A stretch of 64,000 nt of DNA from positions 2,170,001-2,234,000 of the forward strand of contig JAYXKI010000004.1 in assembly GCA_037892935.1 (NCBI GenBank). The letters run 5' to 3'. The notes under the pieces are model-generated. The model was not told where the DNA came from, made no database searches, and saw only the letters and a list, made by a program, of their open reading frames with translations. Below are positions 12,111-24,333 of the stretch, piece after piece. Both the position numbers and the translations under genes were made by a program. Origin of the DNA: Phlebopus portentosus (taxonomy: Eukaryota > Basidiomycota > Agaricomycetes > Boletales > Boletinellaceae). Every line of letters begins with the position of its first letter. The stretch's first letter is position 1.

Positions 12111-13439
12111 ATGAAAGAGACCCTCGAGTCCATCGTTACCGCAAGTACGTGGCATTTTCTAGAGTGCTGAGTATACGTAATGTAATTCTGACCTTGGCAT
12201 AGATCTTGTGTCCACAGGTCTGCCTGAACTAGACTTGTCGACATTCAAGAGAGAAGATTTCATCTTCCCTAATCGGGGACGTTCTGTTCTGACGAAGGGC
12301 GTTTTGTGTATAAAAGAATCATCTGGACAAGCAAAGCAGATGGTAGATCATTGCTGTTTACACTCGTCTATCGAGGTCACGACTGACTCAGACTCTCAGA
12401 AAGTGGTTTTGAAAACGATCAACAAGCCGTATACGAAGGATCTAGATGAAAAGCAGGAAGAAAAACTTGCTCAGGTACGTACCTATGCTTCTATGTACTC
12501 CAATCCTTCACAACTCGTCACGAAGTACTTTGCAAGGGAGGCAGCAATATGGAGATATTCCGAGTCTCATCAGAACATCCTGAAGCTCTTCGGATATGTT
12601 CAGGTTCCTGGGCAGACGTTACCATCACTCGTTAGTCCGTACTATCCGGAAGGAGATGCTCGATCGTACGTTTGCAGGCCGGAAAATAAAGATCTTCCCA
12701 CTCGAGAGAGAATTCGACTTGTGAGATACCAAGCTCCTTTCTATCTGAATAATGATTTAATTCTCGTTTTCTTAGGCCCGTGATATCGCGCGAGGGCTGG
12801 ACTTCTGTACGTGTCCTTTATTGCTATTATCTCTTATTACTACAATGTTCTTGACGCCATAGACTGATATCTTGCAGTGCATAACCTTTCTCCAGCAATC
12901 GTGCATCGAGATGTACAGGCGGTAAGAACGTTAACACCTTGAACTTCAGGCCAGATCAGGCACTGATTCATCAATTAGGCAAACGTTCTCGTTAAAGAGA
13001 CGTATCGAAGCGTTCAAGGTGTTCTTATTGATTTCGGGTCTGCAGAACTTCTTGGAACGAACTCTACTCAAGCTTGTAACGAGCCTTGGGTACCTCCCGA
13101 ATACATTCTAAACCCTGTTGATTTCTCGAACCCAACAACACACGGAGATACATGGTCATTAGCTTGTACCTGCTACGAGGTTGTTTTTTTGTTCCTGTTG
13201 GGGAGGGAATACGAAGTTTCTAATGTCATCGACAGGTCTTCACAGGTCAAGATCCTTATCCGAGATACGTCGACCCTGAAGAGGCACATACATACAAGAA
13301 CATCCCTGAAAGGCCATCTTGCAAACACATTAGCGATGAAATATGGGAAATCATGAAAGATTGCTGGAACTCGGTGCCCCAACAAAGGCCAACTGCAGCA
13401 CAAGCTGCATCTCGTCTTATAGCACAAACCAGTTGGTAG
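12111..13439 (+). CDS. C-family protein kinase, copy C1 (8 exons, 307 aa)
   Basis: Serine/threonine or tyrosine-kinase-like protein with tyrosine-kinase-like (TKL) flavour. The exon model inferred from the other C copies is 12111-12144, 12203-12342, 12400-12474, 12526-12720, 12776-12806, 12878-12921, 12979-13179 and 13236-13439. The start is supported because the first exon is exactly 34 nt, as in C2, C3 and C4. Motifs: VVLKTI (ATP lysine), AIVHRDVQAANVLV (catalytic Asp and Asn), LIDFGSA (metal-binding DFG), WVPPEY in place of APE, GDTWSLACTCYE (helix F) and QQRPTAAQA near the end. The glycine loop is degenerate. Introns 2 (57 nt) and 3 (51 nt) are multiples of three and stop-free, so retention would keep the frame. 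The donor of the last intron, GTTGTT, is unusual. Confidence 0.82.
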
Positions 13440-15211
13440 TTTAACGTCTATTACACTTGCTGCATTGTACTGGTCTTCACGTACGAAACCAATGCTATGG
13501 ACTAGAGTAAACGGAAGAGTCTATTACTCCTTCAACGCTTGACGTGTGGACAGAATTGAAGGAGTCCCTGGGCAAGATAACAGCATCTTGAAAGCATCTT
13601 AAGGGCTCTTAAAGAATTCTGGAGTAATCATGACGTTGTCTGGAGATAAAAGATGTGGGTTAGGATAAGACGACTTATTCAGATTTGGGCTAAGGGCCTG
13701 AAACCTTCACACGTGACATGCGTTACCCGTCCACCAAGGGCACTTCCAGTTCCATCACCACCCCAATTGGAACCCATTCACCGCTCCCTAAGAAGAAACG
13801 TTCGACATACCGTGGACACCGCAGACCAGTAATGTAGGTGTGGGGAATGTAGGGATGTCTTTCTGGACTGATCTGAGTTAAGTCGTGCATCCATTTAGCT
13901 TTCTTCCATCCGTATTTCTAACAAGCGAAAGCGGTAGCAAGGAGCTTTTGACTGCAAAATAAAAATGTCTCCTGAGGAGGCATTGAAGGTCCAGAGCCGT
14001 TGTGCCGTATACAATCCCAGTTCCGAACGTCTTCAAGAAGCATGTACAACGACCTAGGTTAATGATACCAATTCTTAACTCTTTTCAATGAACCCCAGTT
14101 CTCATCTGTTCATGAGGTACCTGACTTTCAAACAGACACAGGAGATATGCCGAGTGATCCCTTCTTCCATCTTTTACTTTTACTTCCAGAAAGTGCATGC
14201 GTGAGAATGGTGGCTCTCATATGGGAAAGCTTATCAAGACAAGTAACTGCTCGCTCCGTACCAGGGCGAGTCGCATAACTCTTTGTTGACTCGACAATGT
14301 GTTCGATGTGTCCTTATTCGAGTATGTCCTTAACCTGATCTTAGCTGTTGACATGCTGATGATGTTTGTTACAGAGATACAACGAGGTTCCTGCCTGTAT
14401 TGAATGATGCTACGACTGAAAGAGAGGCAAAACCTCGCCCTCGCCCAGTCGTTCATGCATACATGCATGGTGGACCTTCTCGAATGTCAAACATTGTAAT
14501 CCTGCTGCACTTGTTGGTCTTAACGGGTACGAACGAGACTCGTCAATTTCTTTGTCACGTTGGTTCATTCAAGCGAAGTAACGTTTGTAATACTTCTAGT
14601 CAGATATTACTCTTATATGCGACCGTCTGTTTTGAATGCCGTGACTTTCAGATTCGACGTTTCCGTCTGTTTTGGAGTTGAAAGATAGGATCCAAGATAT
14701 AATGCGAATACACAATGCAGAGCTTTTTATAAAGATATGATAGCGCATAAATGAAGGAATGACCTGATGCATATGGGGTGCGGCTTGGGCGGAACGAGTA
14801 ACTGCACATTGAGGGCTTATTGGCTGAATAATACTCCCCGTTGGAAAAATACAATATATAAGAGAGACTTATTCATTGCCCTTTCCGTGCAAGATGTATT
14901 TCTTATGCCTATTTCTGCTCAATCATAAGTACTTAGTAGTTGGACGCCTATCCGGAAGGGTCCAAAGATTCGTGTATTCGCTTTGTATTGGTGCCAAGGA
15001 CATACTGGTGACGAAAAAAATTTCGAATCAAAGTTGTCCATGTCCTGCAAGTGCACTACGAAGTATACAGTACAAGGAAGCGATCAACATTATCAAAATA
15101 ACACAATCATGCATCAAACAATAGTAAAAGTCACGGGTTCTGGCTGCCGCAATCGAAACGTAGAACCTCATGCACTGAGATCCGCGATATCTTCTCAAGC
15201 TCACTGCCATC
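13440..15211. other. Spacer between C1 and C2
   Basis: No supported gene. On the minus strand, 13723-13918 is an open stretch of 65 codons whose translation looks protein-like (it includes HPYIPHTYITGL and SGEWVPIGVVMEL) and ends at a stop at 13723-13725. I cannot assign it to a family and see no convincing start or upstream exons. Confidence 0.35.
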
Positions 15212-16522
15212 ATGTCAGGCCCTCTGATGGATAGGATCCTTTCCAGTAAGTACTTCGCGCGCACCTCTGGAACATCGGTCTCACCAACAGCTTCATAGAA
15301 TTATCGTCAAGCGGCCTTCCGGAACTTGACTATGAAACGTTCAGAAAAGAGCAATACATTTTTTCCAATAGAGGCCGAGCGCTTTTGCGGAAGGGGACTA
15401 TGCCTGTCCACGCCTTCAGTATTACGCAGGAAATGGTAAGCAAGAATCAATGAACCTTGACAATAGCGTGTCTGATATGTGCTTGCGAGGTGGTAACGAT
15501 CAAGACCATAAGCGTCACCTATACGGAAAATCTTGACGAAAGGAAGAAGCAGAAACTTCTTCAGGTATACGCCAGCATACTTATCAAGAAAACCAATGTT
15601 GACGTACCGTTCTAGTATTTCGAACGCGAGGCAGGCATATGGAGATATTCCTCATCTCATCCGAATATCCTGAAACTCTTTGGTTACACAAAAGTTCCAG
15701 GCGACCTACTTCCTTCGCTCGTCAGTCCGTATTATAACGCCGGAAACCTTCGAAGATATGTTGTTAGAAACAGAAATATTTCTTCGCGACTCAAAATCGA
15801 GCTTGTAGGTAATTTTCTTTGAGAAACTTGAATTGTGTTTTCATGGTCTGCACGCTCCAAGGCATGCGATGTTGCTCGGGGGCTTGATTTCTGTAAGTAT
15901 ATACTAGCCTTCGACGCTAATGAAAGATCTTGGACTAACCGCTCGCGTCAGTGCATAACCTCACACCAGCGATTGTACATAGGGACATGAGAGCGGTAAT
16001 CTTGCCGGCTTACCAGCTGTTGGTCATTACGGGCTAATCAATTCTCTAGGCGAATGTCCTCGTGAATACAAATGGGCCTATCTCAGCCATTATTATCGAT
16101 TTTTGATCTGCAAAACTTTTAGATCCAAACGTATTTCCCATTTACCAATCGACGCAAATAGAGAATAAAGCGTGGATGCCTCCCGAGTATACTCTCTATC
16201 CTGCTAAATACTCGGATCCGACTATCTACGGCGACATCTGGTCGTTTGGTTGCACATGTTATGAGGTAATTCCAAATTTGAAACTTCTTGTTGATACTCA
16301 TATACTGTCAAATAGATTCTCACCGCTAAAGACCCTTATGCGCTGTCGATCGACATAGACCATGCCCATGCTCACGGAATACTACCGATAAAACCCAGTC
16401 AAGAGATTATTGATGATGCGCTGTGGAACGTGCTTAGCCACTTCTGGGATATGACTCCCGAGTGTCGGCCTCGAGCACAGCAAGCACTTCGCGAGCTTGA
16501 GAGCTTGATAGCTGGATCATAA
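15212..16522 (+). pseudogene. C-family protein kinase, copy C2, with a nonsense codon at the DFG glycine
   Basis: Tandem paralogue of C1. Inferred exons: 15212-15245, 15299-15435, 15490-15564, 15616-15804, 15862-15892, 15952-15995, 16050-16265 and 16316-16522. All exon junctions are usable and the reading frame is otherwise continuous (310 codons). It keeps VVTIKTI, IVHRDMRAANVLV, MPPEY and GDIWSFGCTCYE. The codon after IIIDF is TGA (16104-16106) where the family has a Gly codon (GGA or GGG), so translation would end in the activation segment. With every other splice site and motif intact, this is a very young pseudogene, a sequencing error, or a stop that is read through. C2 is convergent with D3, whose stop lies about 130 bp away. 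Confidence 0.8.
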
Positions 16523-16654
16523 AAGCTTCGTGCAACTAGATTTCATTGACGCCGTATCCACTTCACAAAGGATATATAAAAATCGCTGTAGTTGTGCAAA
16601 TAAAGAAGTATTAGAATTGGGCATGATTATCAGGCCTAAAGCAGGCTCTATGAA

Positions 16655-19392
16655 CTACGATTCGATCCTCTGCATATCTATTCCTAATCTATTGGCTAAG
16701 GGACGATTCGCTGGGTCCAAGCTCCAGATCTTCGTTAAGAAACTCCAGTGACAGAATTGTACCTCCTTTCTCTGAGCAGGAAAGACTCCTTTCCTTTTCT
16801 CCTTTTGTAACTCGGTGAGATCACGCACGAAATGAAATGGTACTTTCTCATACATCACCTTAGCGTGATATCAGGCACAGGACAAAATGCTATCCGGTAG
16901 ATGACTCACTTCAAAGAAGACACACCCAAATGCATATACATCACCAGCAAGGGTGACTCTCTTCTCTGCCGGTAAAAATCTCTTTGGAAACAGTTCCGGG
17001 GCAAGATATGGTGCATTCGTCTGCTGAAGGGTTGTCATATCATCTCCGATAATTTTTACCTCTGCGTACGAAACGCCGAAATCGGTGAGAACGGCATTGT
17101 AGCGGACTCCTAGCCGACCAGGAGCGAGCAGAACATTTGGCTAAGCGAGGAATGATGAGAATTTGAACATACTTCTAACCCTGGGCTCATACCGGACGGA
17201 GATCACCGTGAGCGAGCTTCTCTTCGTGCTGGTGCACTATAGCGTTTTGTCAGCAGGTAGAAAATCAGTACGTACAGTAAACTGACTGTAGGTAAGAGCA
17301 CTGGCTATTTCGTCAAGCTAAAGAGCAGTTAGCCTGGGAAAGACAGGAAAGCTCCTCTTCCTCACATATCGCAGTTTCTCCTTCAACGGAATCCTGTTTC
17401 TATTGGTTTCAAGATATAAGGCAAGCGATGTTTCACAAACAGACGACACTAGACCCGGTAACTCGAAACCGGGATGAATGCAAAATCCAAGGAGCATGTG
17501 GATGTTCTCGTTTTGTAGCTTCTTCCAGTGACGAGCTTCACGCACAAGACGCTATAAGCATAGCATTAGATGGATCTTGAGATCGTGTTTTTTCTTCGCG
17601 CACGTTTTTTGTTTTGATTGGATTCTCCGAGTCTCTGACGGTAAGAAATTTCACGGCGAGCTATGAGAATAGTGATAAGAAAGGCTGGTCGAGTACAATC
17701 AGTCAATTCATCTTACCGTTTTCCCACCACTTTGTTCGGTATACTTGTAGACCTTACCATACGATCCCCTGTTGATATAGGACTCTTTGGAGAAGTCCAT
17801 CCGTATTTCATCTAGGTTGAGGTCTTTCAGAGCTAACCAAATAGTTAGTCTCGTGGGTCCCAACCGGAAACACACATACCATCCACTGCTTCTTCTATCA
17901 CTTCGATGGATCGCCTGGCACTTTCGACACCAACAGAAGGTACCGTTCTGCCCCTTGTTGACTGATGTGAAGAAGGTGATATCTCCATGTCCAACGCCTC
18001 GTAGGCCCTCACCCTGTCTTCAAACCCAGAGTTCCTCAGCACGCCCTTGCCGGAGAGTCAGTACGAGTTTCTACTGGGTGATACTGACACACGGACATCT
18101 CTCCGAGCAGCCAGTTCGTCAATATATGCCTCTAAAAATTCGACAGCTTTCGAACCCATTGCAATCCAATCTTCGAGAGTCAAGTTGAGTATTGTCAGGA
18201 AGGCAAAGATCACGCTTGGTAATCATAACATAAGAATCAAGTATCAAGCAATGCGAAAGTGACTCACGGAACCAGAAGTCCAAAGAGAGGAAGAATGTCG
18301 CCTTTGTTGTCTGGCTGGATATGTAGGAAGCGGATGAGATTCAAACCAATAATCTTTAGACGATCGATGGAGCTCCTTATCCTCTCCAAGGATTTACTGT
18401 CGTCTATCTTATTTACAGACTACATGGCATGAGAACTTCCATTTGTCAATAACATTTATCGAAAGTTTGGCTCACAAGACAGTGAAATAGCCTATATTTC
18501 GGGTCCAGGACGTCGAAAAGATATACCAGTTTAAGTGCGAGATTCTTTATGTTTCTCCACACCCTCGTCTCTTAGATGATTGTTAGCACCGGCAAGATTT
18601 GAGCATATGAATCACATTACCCTTGACGGCTAGATCAGGAGAAGTACTAGTCCACCAATTCTCAAGACCTTTGTGGGTGATTTCAATAATTTCAAGCAAA
18701 CCAGTATTCGTACTCGCGACAGTCAATTCTTTTTATCCCAGACATTCTGAAATGGGTCAACTGTTCAAATCGTGTGTAGATCTACTCACGTTCAAATTCT
18801 ACTGTCCATGTCAATGCCAGATTGCATGATGAATCAGATCCGCCGAGGTAACGCAGCAGTTCCTTCTCAGCACAAAATGCTATTGGAGATAAAATTCCAT
18901 ATAGCCTTCTCCGTGAGGTCTTAATCTGTGATGTGTGAGAGACGAGCACTCCAGCAGAAACCGGAACTTACATAATAGTCCTCTTGGATGACATTAATCT
19001 GTTGTATCATTTCCTCAACTTGTTCCGTTCTAACGTAACTACTCTGCCGTCGACCTTTGAAAATCCTGTTGAGCGAGTCACGAATGCGACTTCTCCCAAT
19101 TCGGGTATCTTTTATATCCATGAATCGAGCATCAAAACTACAGAAGGTGCTTCAGATCACTTGAACAGACTTAGCGAAAGAAGAGGTCTGACTGTTTGAT
19201 CTGGTGTTTGCTCTCAACTGATTCGTTGCTCTCCTCGGGATTCTCTACGACGTAGCCTATAGCATTTCTGCGTACCTCGACAAGTTCGTTATAAGCCAAA
19301 ATCAGATTGGTAACCTTATTTCTTTCAGAGAAACCTCTCATCACTAGGACGCAGAACTTACCAAGGAGTCGGAGACCATCGAGCCAGGGCAA
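16655..19392 (-). CDS. D-family helical-domain protein kinase, copy D3
   Basis: Multi-exon gene read from about 19392 down to a stop at 16655. The exact 5' end is uncertain. The N-terminal region has helical segments conserved with D1 and D2, including AIGYVVENPEESNESVES (D2 has KIGYVVEDP...AVESL) and WIAMGSKAVEFLEAYIDEL. The kinase domain follows: glycine loop NRGSYGKVYKY (about 17740), LAVKFL (ATP lysine, about 17650), LGFCIHP, AHGDLRP then PNVLL (catalytic loop with HGD for HRD), TDFGVSY, PYLAPEL (APE) and GDVYAFGCVFFE. These motifs predict a catalytically competent TKL-like kinase. It faces C2 tail-to-tail and A2 head-to-head with about 290 bp between starts. It is the most diverged D copy and minor lesions cannot be excluded. 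Confidence 0.7.
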
Positions 19393-19603
19393 TATGCCGA
19401 AGGAAAATTCTATTGAGAAGAGAACACAGAACGATGAATGAAGGGGTTGGTTAGAAGCCTTGACTTAGGGACAGAAGTTACACGCATATTTGGTCAAGCA
19501 GCGTAATTTTAATGGGGAAAGCAAGAGGTCTTGTATCAGCGGATGGCAACAGAAAGACAAAAGGGCCGGGGCGGGACAACAACCACGGTATTGTCTCCAT
19601 CAG

Positions 19604-19614
19604 GACCCCGTAAC
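19604..19614 (+). promoter_or_regulatory. Shared motif in the D3/A2 divergent promoter
   Basis: GACCCCGTAAC lies 81 bp upstream of the A2 ATG. The same motif, or a one-base variant, occurs 112 bp upstream of A4 and 119 bp upstream of A5, each time between divergent D and A genes. It may be a transcription-factor site or simply shared ancestry. Confidence 0.4.
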
Positions 19615-19684
19615 TCGTCTTTCCTTTCTCACGTGCTTCTACTGATGACCACTCATTCTCATTCCTCCCTTACAACCAACCGTC

Positions 19685-20968
19685 ATGGAAAGGACGCGCG
19701 AGAGTGCAAGTCCGCTCTTCACCAACGAAATTGCTTGGAGAGATAGATATAGTATGCTGGAGTCACACGGTTATCGATTGCGCCAGCGCTACAAGCCAGA
19801 CTGGAAACCGTCCTGGCTCGACACAGATCTTCCCGTAATTCTCCACGAGGATTACCCTGCGTATACTGTAAGTGGGCAATCGCTGTCAAGTTGAAAGCAT
19901 TGATGAAAATCTCGCAGAAACGTGACACCATGGACGCTGTAAGGATTGTGGACGGCCGAAAAGTCTTTTTGAAGCGTATCCTGTCGAACAGTTCTGAACT
20001 GGTTATCCTTCGGTTCCTATCAGATTCTCAAAGACGCCAGGATCTGGAGAATCACGCCGTGCCACTGTTGGATGAGTTCGTCGAGGATGATAATCCTTCT
20101 ATAACATACATAGTCATGCCCTTACTACGTCGATTTCATTATCCTGACTTTTTCTCGGTCGACGAAGTTGTGGACTTCATTAGACAAATATTGGTGGTGC
20201 GTGGGCTGAAGCGACGTGTTTGTTCAGTTTTGACGCGCATTAGGGCATTGTGTACATGCACAAGCTTAACGTTGCGCACAGGTGAGCAGAGCCAACGAGT
20301 TCGGCTTGCGCCAAACTGACGGCTTTCATCAGGGACTGTTCGAAATTGAACATCATGATGGATGCAGAACGAATGTATCCGAAGGGTTTCCATCCTGCAA
20401 TGCAAGTTATGGATGCGTCCGGGGTCAAGCGGGCGTATCCTAAACGGCGCCGCGATGCTAGTGTTCGGTACTATTTCATCGATTTTGGGATCTCATCCAA
20501 GTTTGAGCCTGACGAACCGAGGAATGTTTTGGGAGCTCTATGTCAAGATTTCGAAGTTCCAGAGCTTTCTGAAACGACACCATACGATCCCTTTTTCACG
20601 GATATCTTCATTCTTGGAAATTTGTTCAGGAAGACGTTTCTCGAGGTACTATACGTCTCATAATATCCGAAGATATTCTAACTATTCTACAGAAATACAT
20701 AAACTTATACTTTCTAGAACCGTTGGTGAAGGAAATGACCAGACATAACTGGAGGTATCGATGCACGTCATCGGAAGCTTTGCAGCTTCTCGAGAATATT
20801 GTATCCCGTCAGTCTTGGTATGCTCTGAGATGGAGCCTCAAAAGGAAGGACGTAAGTCGAGCCTCGTCTCTCTTGCAAGATGTCGAGTCTGCCTCCAGGG
20901 AAACCGTGTTCCTCTCAAAAAAGATAATCAGTACGTTCCACCAGATCCGGAGCTCCTTACTTCCTTAG
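19685..20968 (+). CDS. A-family kinase-like protein, copy A2 (5 exons, 362 aa)
   Basis: Protein-kinase-fold protein of a family common in Agaricomycetes. Exons: 19685-19867, 19918-20196, 20244-20281, 20333-20645 and 20693-20968. Exons 2 (279 nt) and 3 (38 nt) have the same lengths as in A3, A4 and A5, supporting the model. The N-terminus carries the family signature WRDRY...GYRLRQRYKPDWKPSWL. Kinase motifs are VFLKRI (ATP lysine), IVMPLL (hinge), VAHR|DCSKLNIMMD (HRD...N split by an intron) and FIDFGIS (DFG), followed by an activation segment with VPELS and YDPF. No clear glycine loop is seen. No lesion was found. The gene is divergent from D3 and followed by B2 after about 270 bp. Confidence 0.85.
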
Positions 20969-21239
20969 ATACTAACACAAAAGAAATCTCACAGCATCGA
21001 AATCTCATGAAGCAGTTTATCTTTTACGGCGATTGATACGAAATAAAAATGATTGATGGACATCAAATCCATATACGACTGTTCTTGTACATTAGAATAT
21101 GAGTAACCGTTTATTCTTTTTGTTTTACGAGACATACTCAAGGCGTTTACTGTAATTCATTCGACGACACGTGCCTGAAATATATAGTTCTGGATTCACC
21201 TTATTAGTCTCTCGCACTTATCACTACTTGCCTGGTAGT

Positions 21240-23027
21240 ATGTTCTCACCGAATGACCTGCTCGCCTTCATCGAGAGCTTTGCCAAGACGTGCCGAACGA
21301 TAAGGGACTATAGCCAGCTCGACGATTCTCACAAGGAACTAATGGCACGATGTCTCGAGAATTCCGACAGATTCAAGCATCTTACAGGTCTCATTCGGAA
21401 TCGATCGTGCTATCCTGAGGCAACATGGAAATACATTAGCGAACTCGTTGTGAGGGCGGAAGTCGCCATGAACCGGACTCTGATAGTTACGAAAAGGTGG
21501 AAGAGACGACTCGCTATCTCTGACATGATAAGAGGTTCAAGAGCTTGGAGAATCATTCCCCTGTTTCCTGACTGTACCGGGAAGAACTTAATGCTCAATT
21601 TCAAGGAAAAGTATAGAAGGGACGGTCCAGGGAAGCAGAAATCTCGGGAGCACAAGACGAATGCGAGAGAATGCGCAAATCAAGTGACAGATGGCGAGGT
21701 AACGAAACAACCATCCTATCTGAAGGAGCGGTTTGCCGAGGCAGCCTACATGGTCGTTGGAAAACTCGAGGTCACGTCAGCCATGACCGAGCTTGAACGC
21801 TTGTTGGACTGCCTCAATCTCGCTATCCTCACTTCCGACCGACTCTGCATCAGTCCAAGCGACGTGCAAAAGTCGGATGATACTCTCAAATTTGTCGCAT
21901 GTGCCAAAACCAGACGCTCCGAAGGAGTGACTGTCGATTTCATCGATCGCAAAATCTTGGATCTCTCCACCCTGTCCGACATCGACCTCGATGCACGGAC
22001 AGGAATCTTTCGCGTTCTCACAGGCCCGTTTACGGGATGTATAGTCGATCCGCGGGACGTCCTAGCCTACGTACAGGTCGAGGATGGTGAAACGGCTTGG
22101 GAAGAAACGAGGAATATCGCGAATCTATTTGCGGAGGACCCGGACGCTCCTGAAGCCGAGCTTTCCTCTAGTGCCGGTATTTTGCCTTGCTGTGGTTACA
22201 CGGAGTTGGACAACTGCCTTCATGGTATCATATTCCGGTTCCCGCCAGGTCTCGCAGCTCCGCGTACCTTGCGCCGACTCCTCATAGAAGGCAAAATTCA
22301 ACATTCGTTGAACGATCGCGTGGAATTCGCCATCAAGTTAGCCACCTCCGTCCTCGTTGTTCATTCTTTGGGATTAGTGCACAAGAACATAAAGCCTGAT
22401 GCGATACTCGTCACAGAGAGTTTGGTTGGAGATCGAAAGAAGCTTTATCCGTACAAACTGGGAGAGCCGCACCTCCTCTCATTTGACTCTTCAAGGTCCA
22501 GTCGTGGTCCAACCATGAAAGGCATGTATCCGTATCCCGGAGGCGCAAACTGGGAAACCCTTTATACGCACCCTCGCCATTTTGGATGGCGCCAGTACAA
22601 ATATCAAATGCGCGACGACGTCTTCAGCCTTGGAGTATGCCTTCTTGAGGTAGCTCTGTGGAAGTCCTTCTTTCTGTGGAACGCAGAGAACGGCAAATAC
22701 GACGACGACACCGAAGTGATTGATCTGACGCAAGACAGATTGTTGCGCGAAGCTCTAGCCCAAGGAAAGCCATCTAACGCCGACAAGACTTGGCTACGTC
22801 AACAGATCATGATCGAGACTGCAGAAGACCTGGTACCATCTATAATGGGGGATTTATTCAAGGATGTCATAGTGGCATGTCTGACGTTTGGAGATCCAGG
22901 AAGGCTTGCAAAGAGCGAAGTATTTGAGAATAGGTTCGAGAACTACTCTGATCTTCCTCCAGACGAGCAGAGCGTCGAGTTCGTTCGGCAGGTTCTGTCG
23001 CAGTTGAAAAGCATAAACTTGTCGTAG
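21240..23027 (+). CDS. B-family helical-domain pseudokinase, copy B2 (595 aa)
   Basis: Intact single-exon gene. The ATG at 21240 gives MFSPNDLLAFIESFAKTCRT, which aligns with the B1 and B3 starts; an upstream in-frame ATG at 21171 adds 23 residues without homology. Residues 1-230 are helical and charged. The middle contains VDFIDRKILDLSTL, TGPFTGCIVDPRDV and SSAGILPCCGY, blocks shared with B1 and B3. The C-lobe-like part has LGLVHKNIKPDAI (residues 378-390), where the catalytic Asp of HRD is Asn, and LLSFD in place of DFG, then RDDVFSLGVCLLEVALW. With the catalytic base replaced, it is very probably a pseudokinase. The layout (helical effector plus pseudokinase) recalls MLKL, but function is inferred only. 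Confidence 0.82.
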   Translation: MFSPNDLLAFIESFAKTCRTIRDYSQLDDSHKELMARCLENSDRFKHLTGLIRNRSCYPEATWKYISELVVRAEVAMNRTLIVTKRWKRRLAISDMIRGSRAWRIIPLFPDCTGKNLMLNFKEKYRRDGPGKQKSREHKTNARECANQVTDGEVTKQPSYLKERFAEAAYMVVGKLEVTSAMTELERLLDCLNLAILTSDRLCISPSDVQKSDDTLKFVACAKTRRSEGVTVDFIDRKILDLSTLSDIDLDARTGIFRVLTGPFTGCIVDPRDVLAYVQVEDGETAWEETRNIANLFAEDPDAPEAELSSSAGILPCCGYTELDNCLHGIIFRFPPGLAAPRTLRRLLIEGKIQHSLNDRVEFAIKLATSVLVVHSLGLVHKNIKPDAILVTESLVGDRKKLYPYKLGEPHLLSFDSSRSSRGPTMKGMYPYPGGANWETLYTHPRHFGWRQYKYQMRDDVFSLGVCLLEVALWKSFFLWNAENGKYDDDTEVIDLTQDRLLREALAQGKPSNADKTWLRQQIMIETAEDLVPSIMGDLFKDVIVACLTFGDPGRLAKSEVFENRFENYSDLPPDEQSVEFVRQVLSQLKSINLS

Positions 23028-24325
23028 AGATAAAACAAGTATGCTAGAACAGAGTATATCATGCAATGATCTTGTATTCCTTATGGCTGGTCCTCCCTGT
23101 GTATTCCCAAGTCCGCGAGTTGGTCTTTTCGTACAAATATCAATCAGTTTTCAACGACACTAGACATTGACTAGATCACTAGATCACGCTGTCGGGAACC
23201 AATCGATTCCAATTTACTTCTGTGAAGTACGGCCTGATTCCGCTTCCTCACGTTTCCTGTTTCAGTCGCTTTTCTCTTAAATTCGCGCTCTGGCCGTTCT
23301 GCCGACATGCAGTCACCTTCGTAGAAAATGCACAGCGAGGCAATACGCTGGTTTGCTTCCTACCCTTTGCTTACACTGTCCCCAGAGCGTCTAGGTCCGC
23401 GTCATCCAGGAGAGTAATACTTGTTTCAAATTGAGTATTCTGTATCGGATGCAAGCCGGGCCTGAGCAATAGCGATGCGCGTTGCATCATCTACCGCTTG
23501 TGTCCGCCTGACCTTGGAACGTCTCGTGTAGGACTGCGTGTCGGCGGAGAAAAACACGAATTCCAAGTTAACCACTAATTCTCGCAACCGAGAAGGCCGG
23601 GTCGCCGTGCTCTTGTTCGAGATAAAGGGAAATGGCTCCGCTGTGTGTGACCCTGTGACGACATGCTTCTTTCGGACAAAGGGAAGGGGAAGTGTATCAG
23701 AATTTCTGATTCAGGACAAGGGGAAAGCGGAGATAAATTATCGTGATAATCTCACACGAGGAGATGGTCAGGCCCTTTGTTGCGAGTGCAGCACCTGATT
23801 ATTTCAATTGCCTCGACGGAGGCAGATCATGCATGGTCCCCTGGTCCCCGGACAGCGCTTGAATCTCATGAGTCCATGGCGGTCCAAGTTGGCAAGGCTG
23901 GTGCTTGTATTCGAGTCGTGTTTTACCCCTTTGACTGTCTTTTGTTTGATACGGAGCCCGACAGGTCGAGGATTTTTACCGCATACTTTATTCTGTTCAT
24001 GAACGTCTGCTAATTTTTCTCGGACTACCTGATTGTATTTCCTCCGGATCTAGGGATCCGGGCTTCCCTATTGGGTAACTGATCAGCACGAAATTCGTAC
24101 TGTAAATAAGATGATCGACCCTTACCATAAATGGAGTGTCACTCGTTCCTCACTGCCGATTCTGCAACCAGCGGAGGTGACAGGGATTGGGAGGTACTGC
24201 ATATTTTTGCGAGGCCGATCCTCGTGTGCGATAAAATTATTGAACGATAGTCGAAAACTGAGAGGAGGAAAGGCACAAACGTTACCGACGGACCTCTTTT
24301 TAATTCGCTCCTATTCATTTGCTGT
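23028..24325. other. Spacer after B2
   Basis: No supported gene. The stretch 23575-23790 is homologous to the spacer after B1 and to the spacers upstream of C3 and C4. Open frames here are not conserved among the copies, so I treat the segment as non-coding. Confidence 0.5.
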
Positions 24326-24333
24326 GTTTCGAC

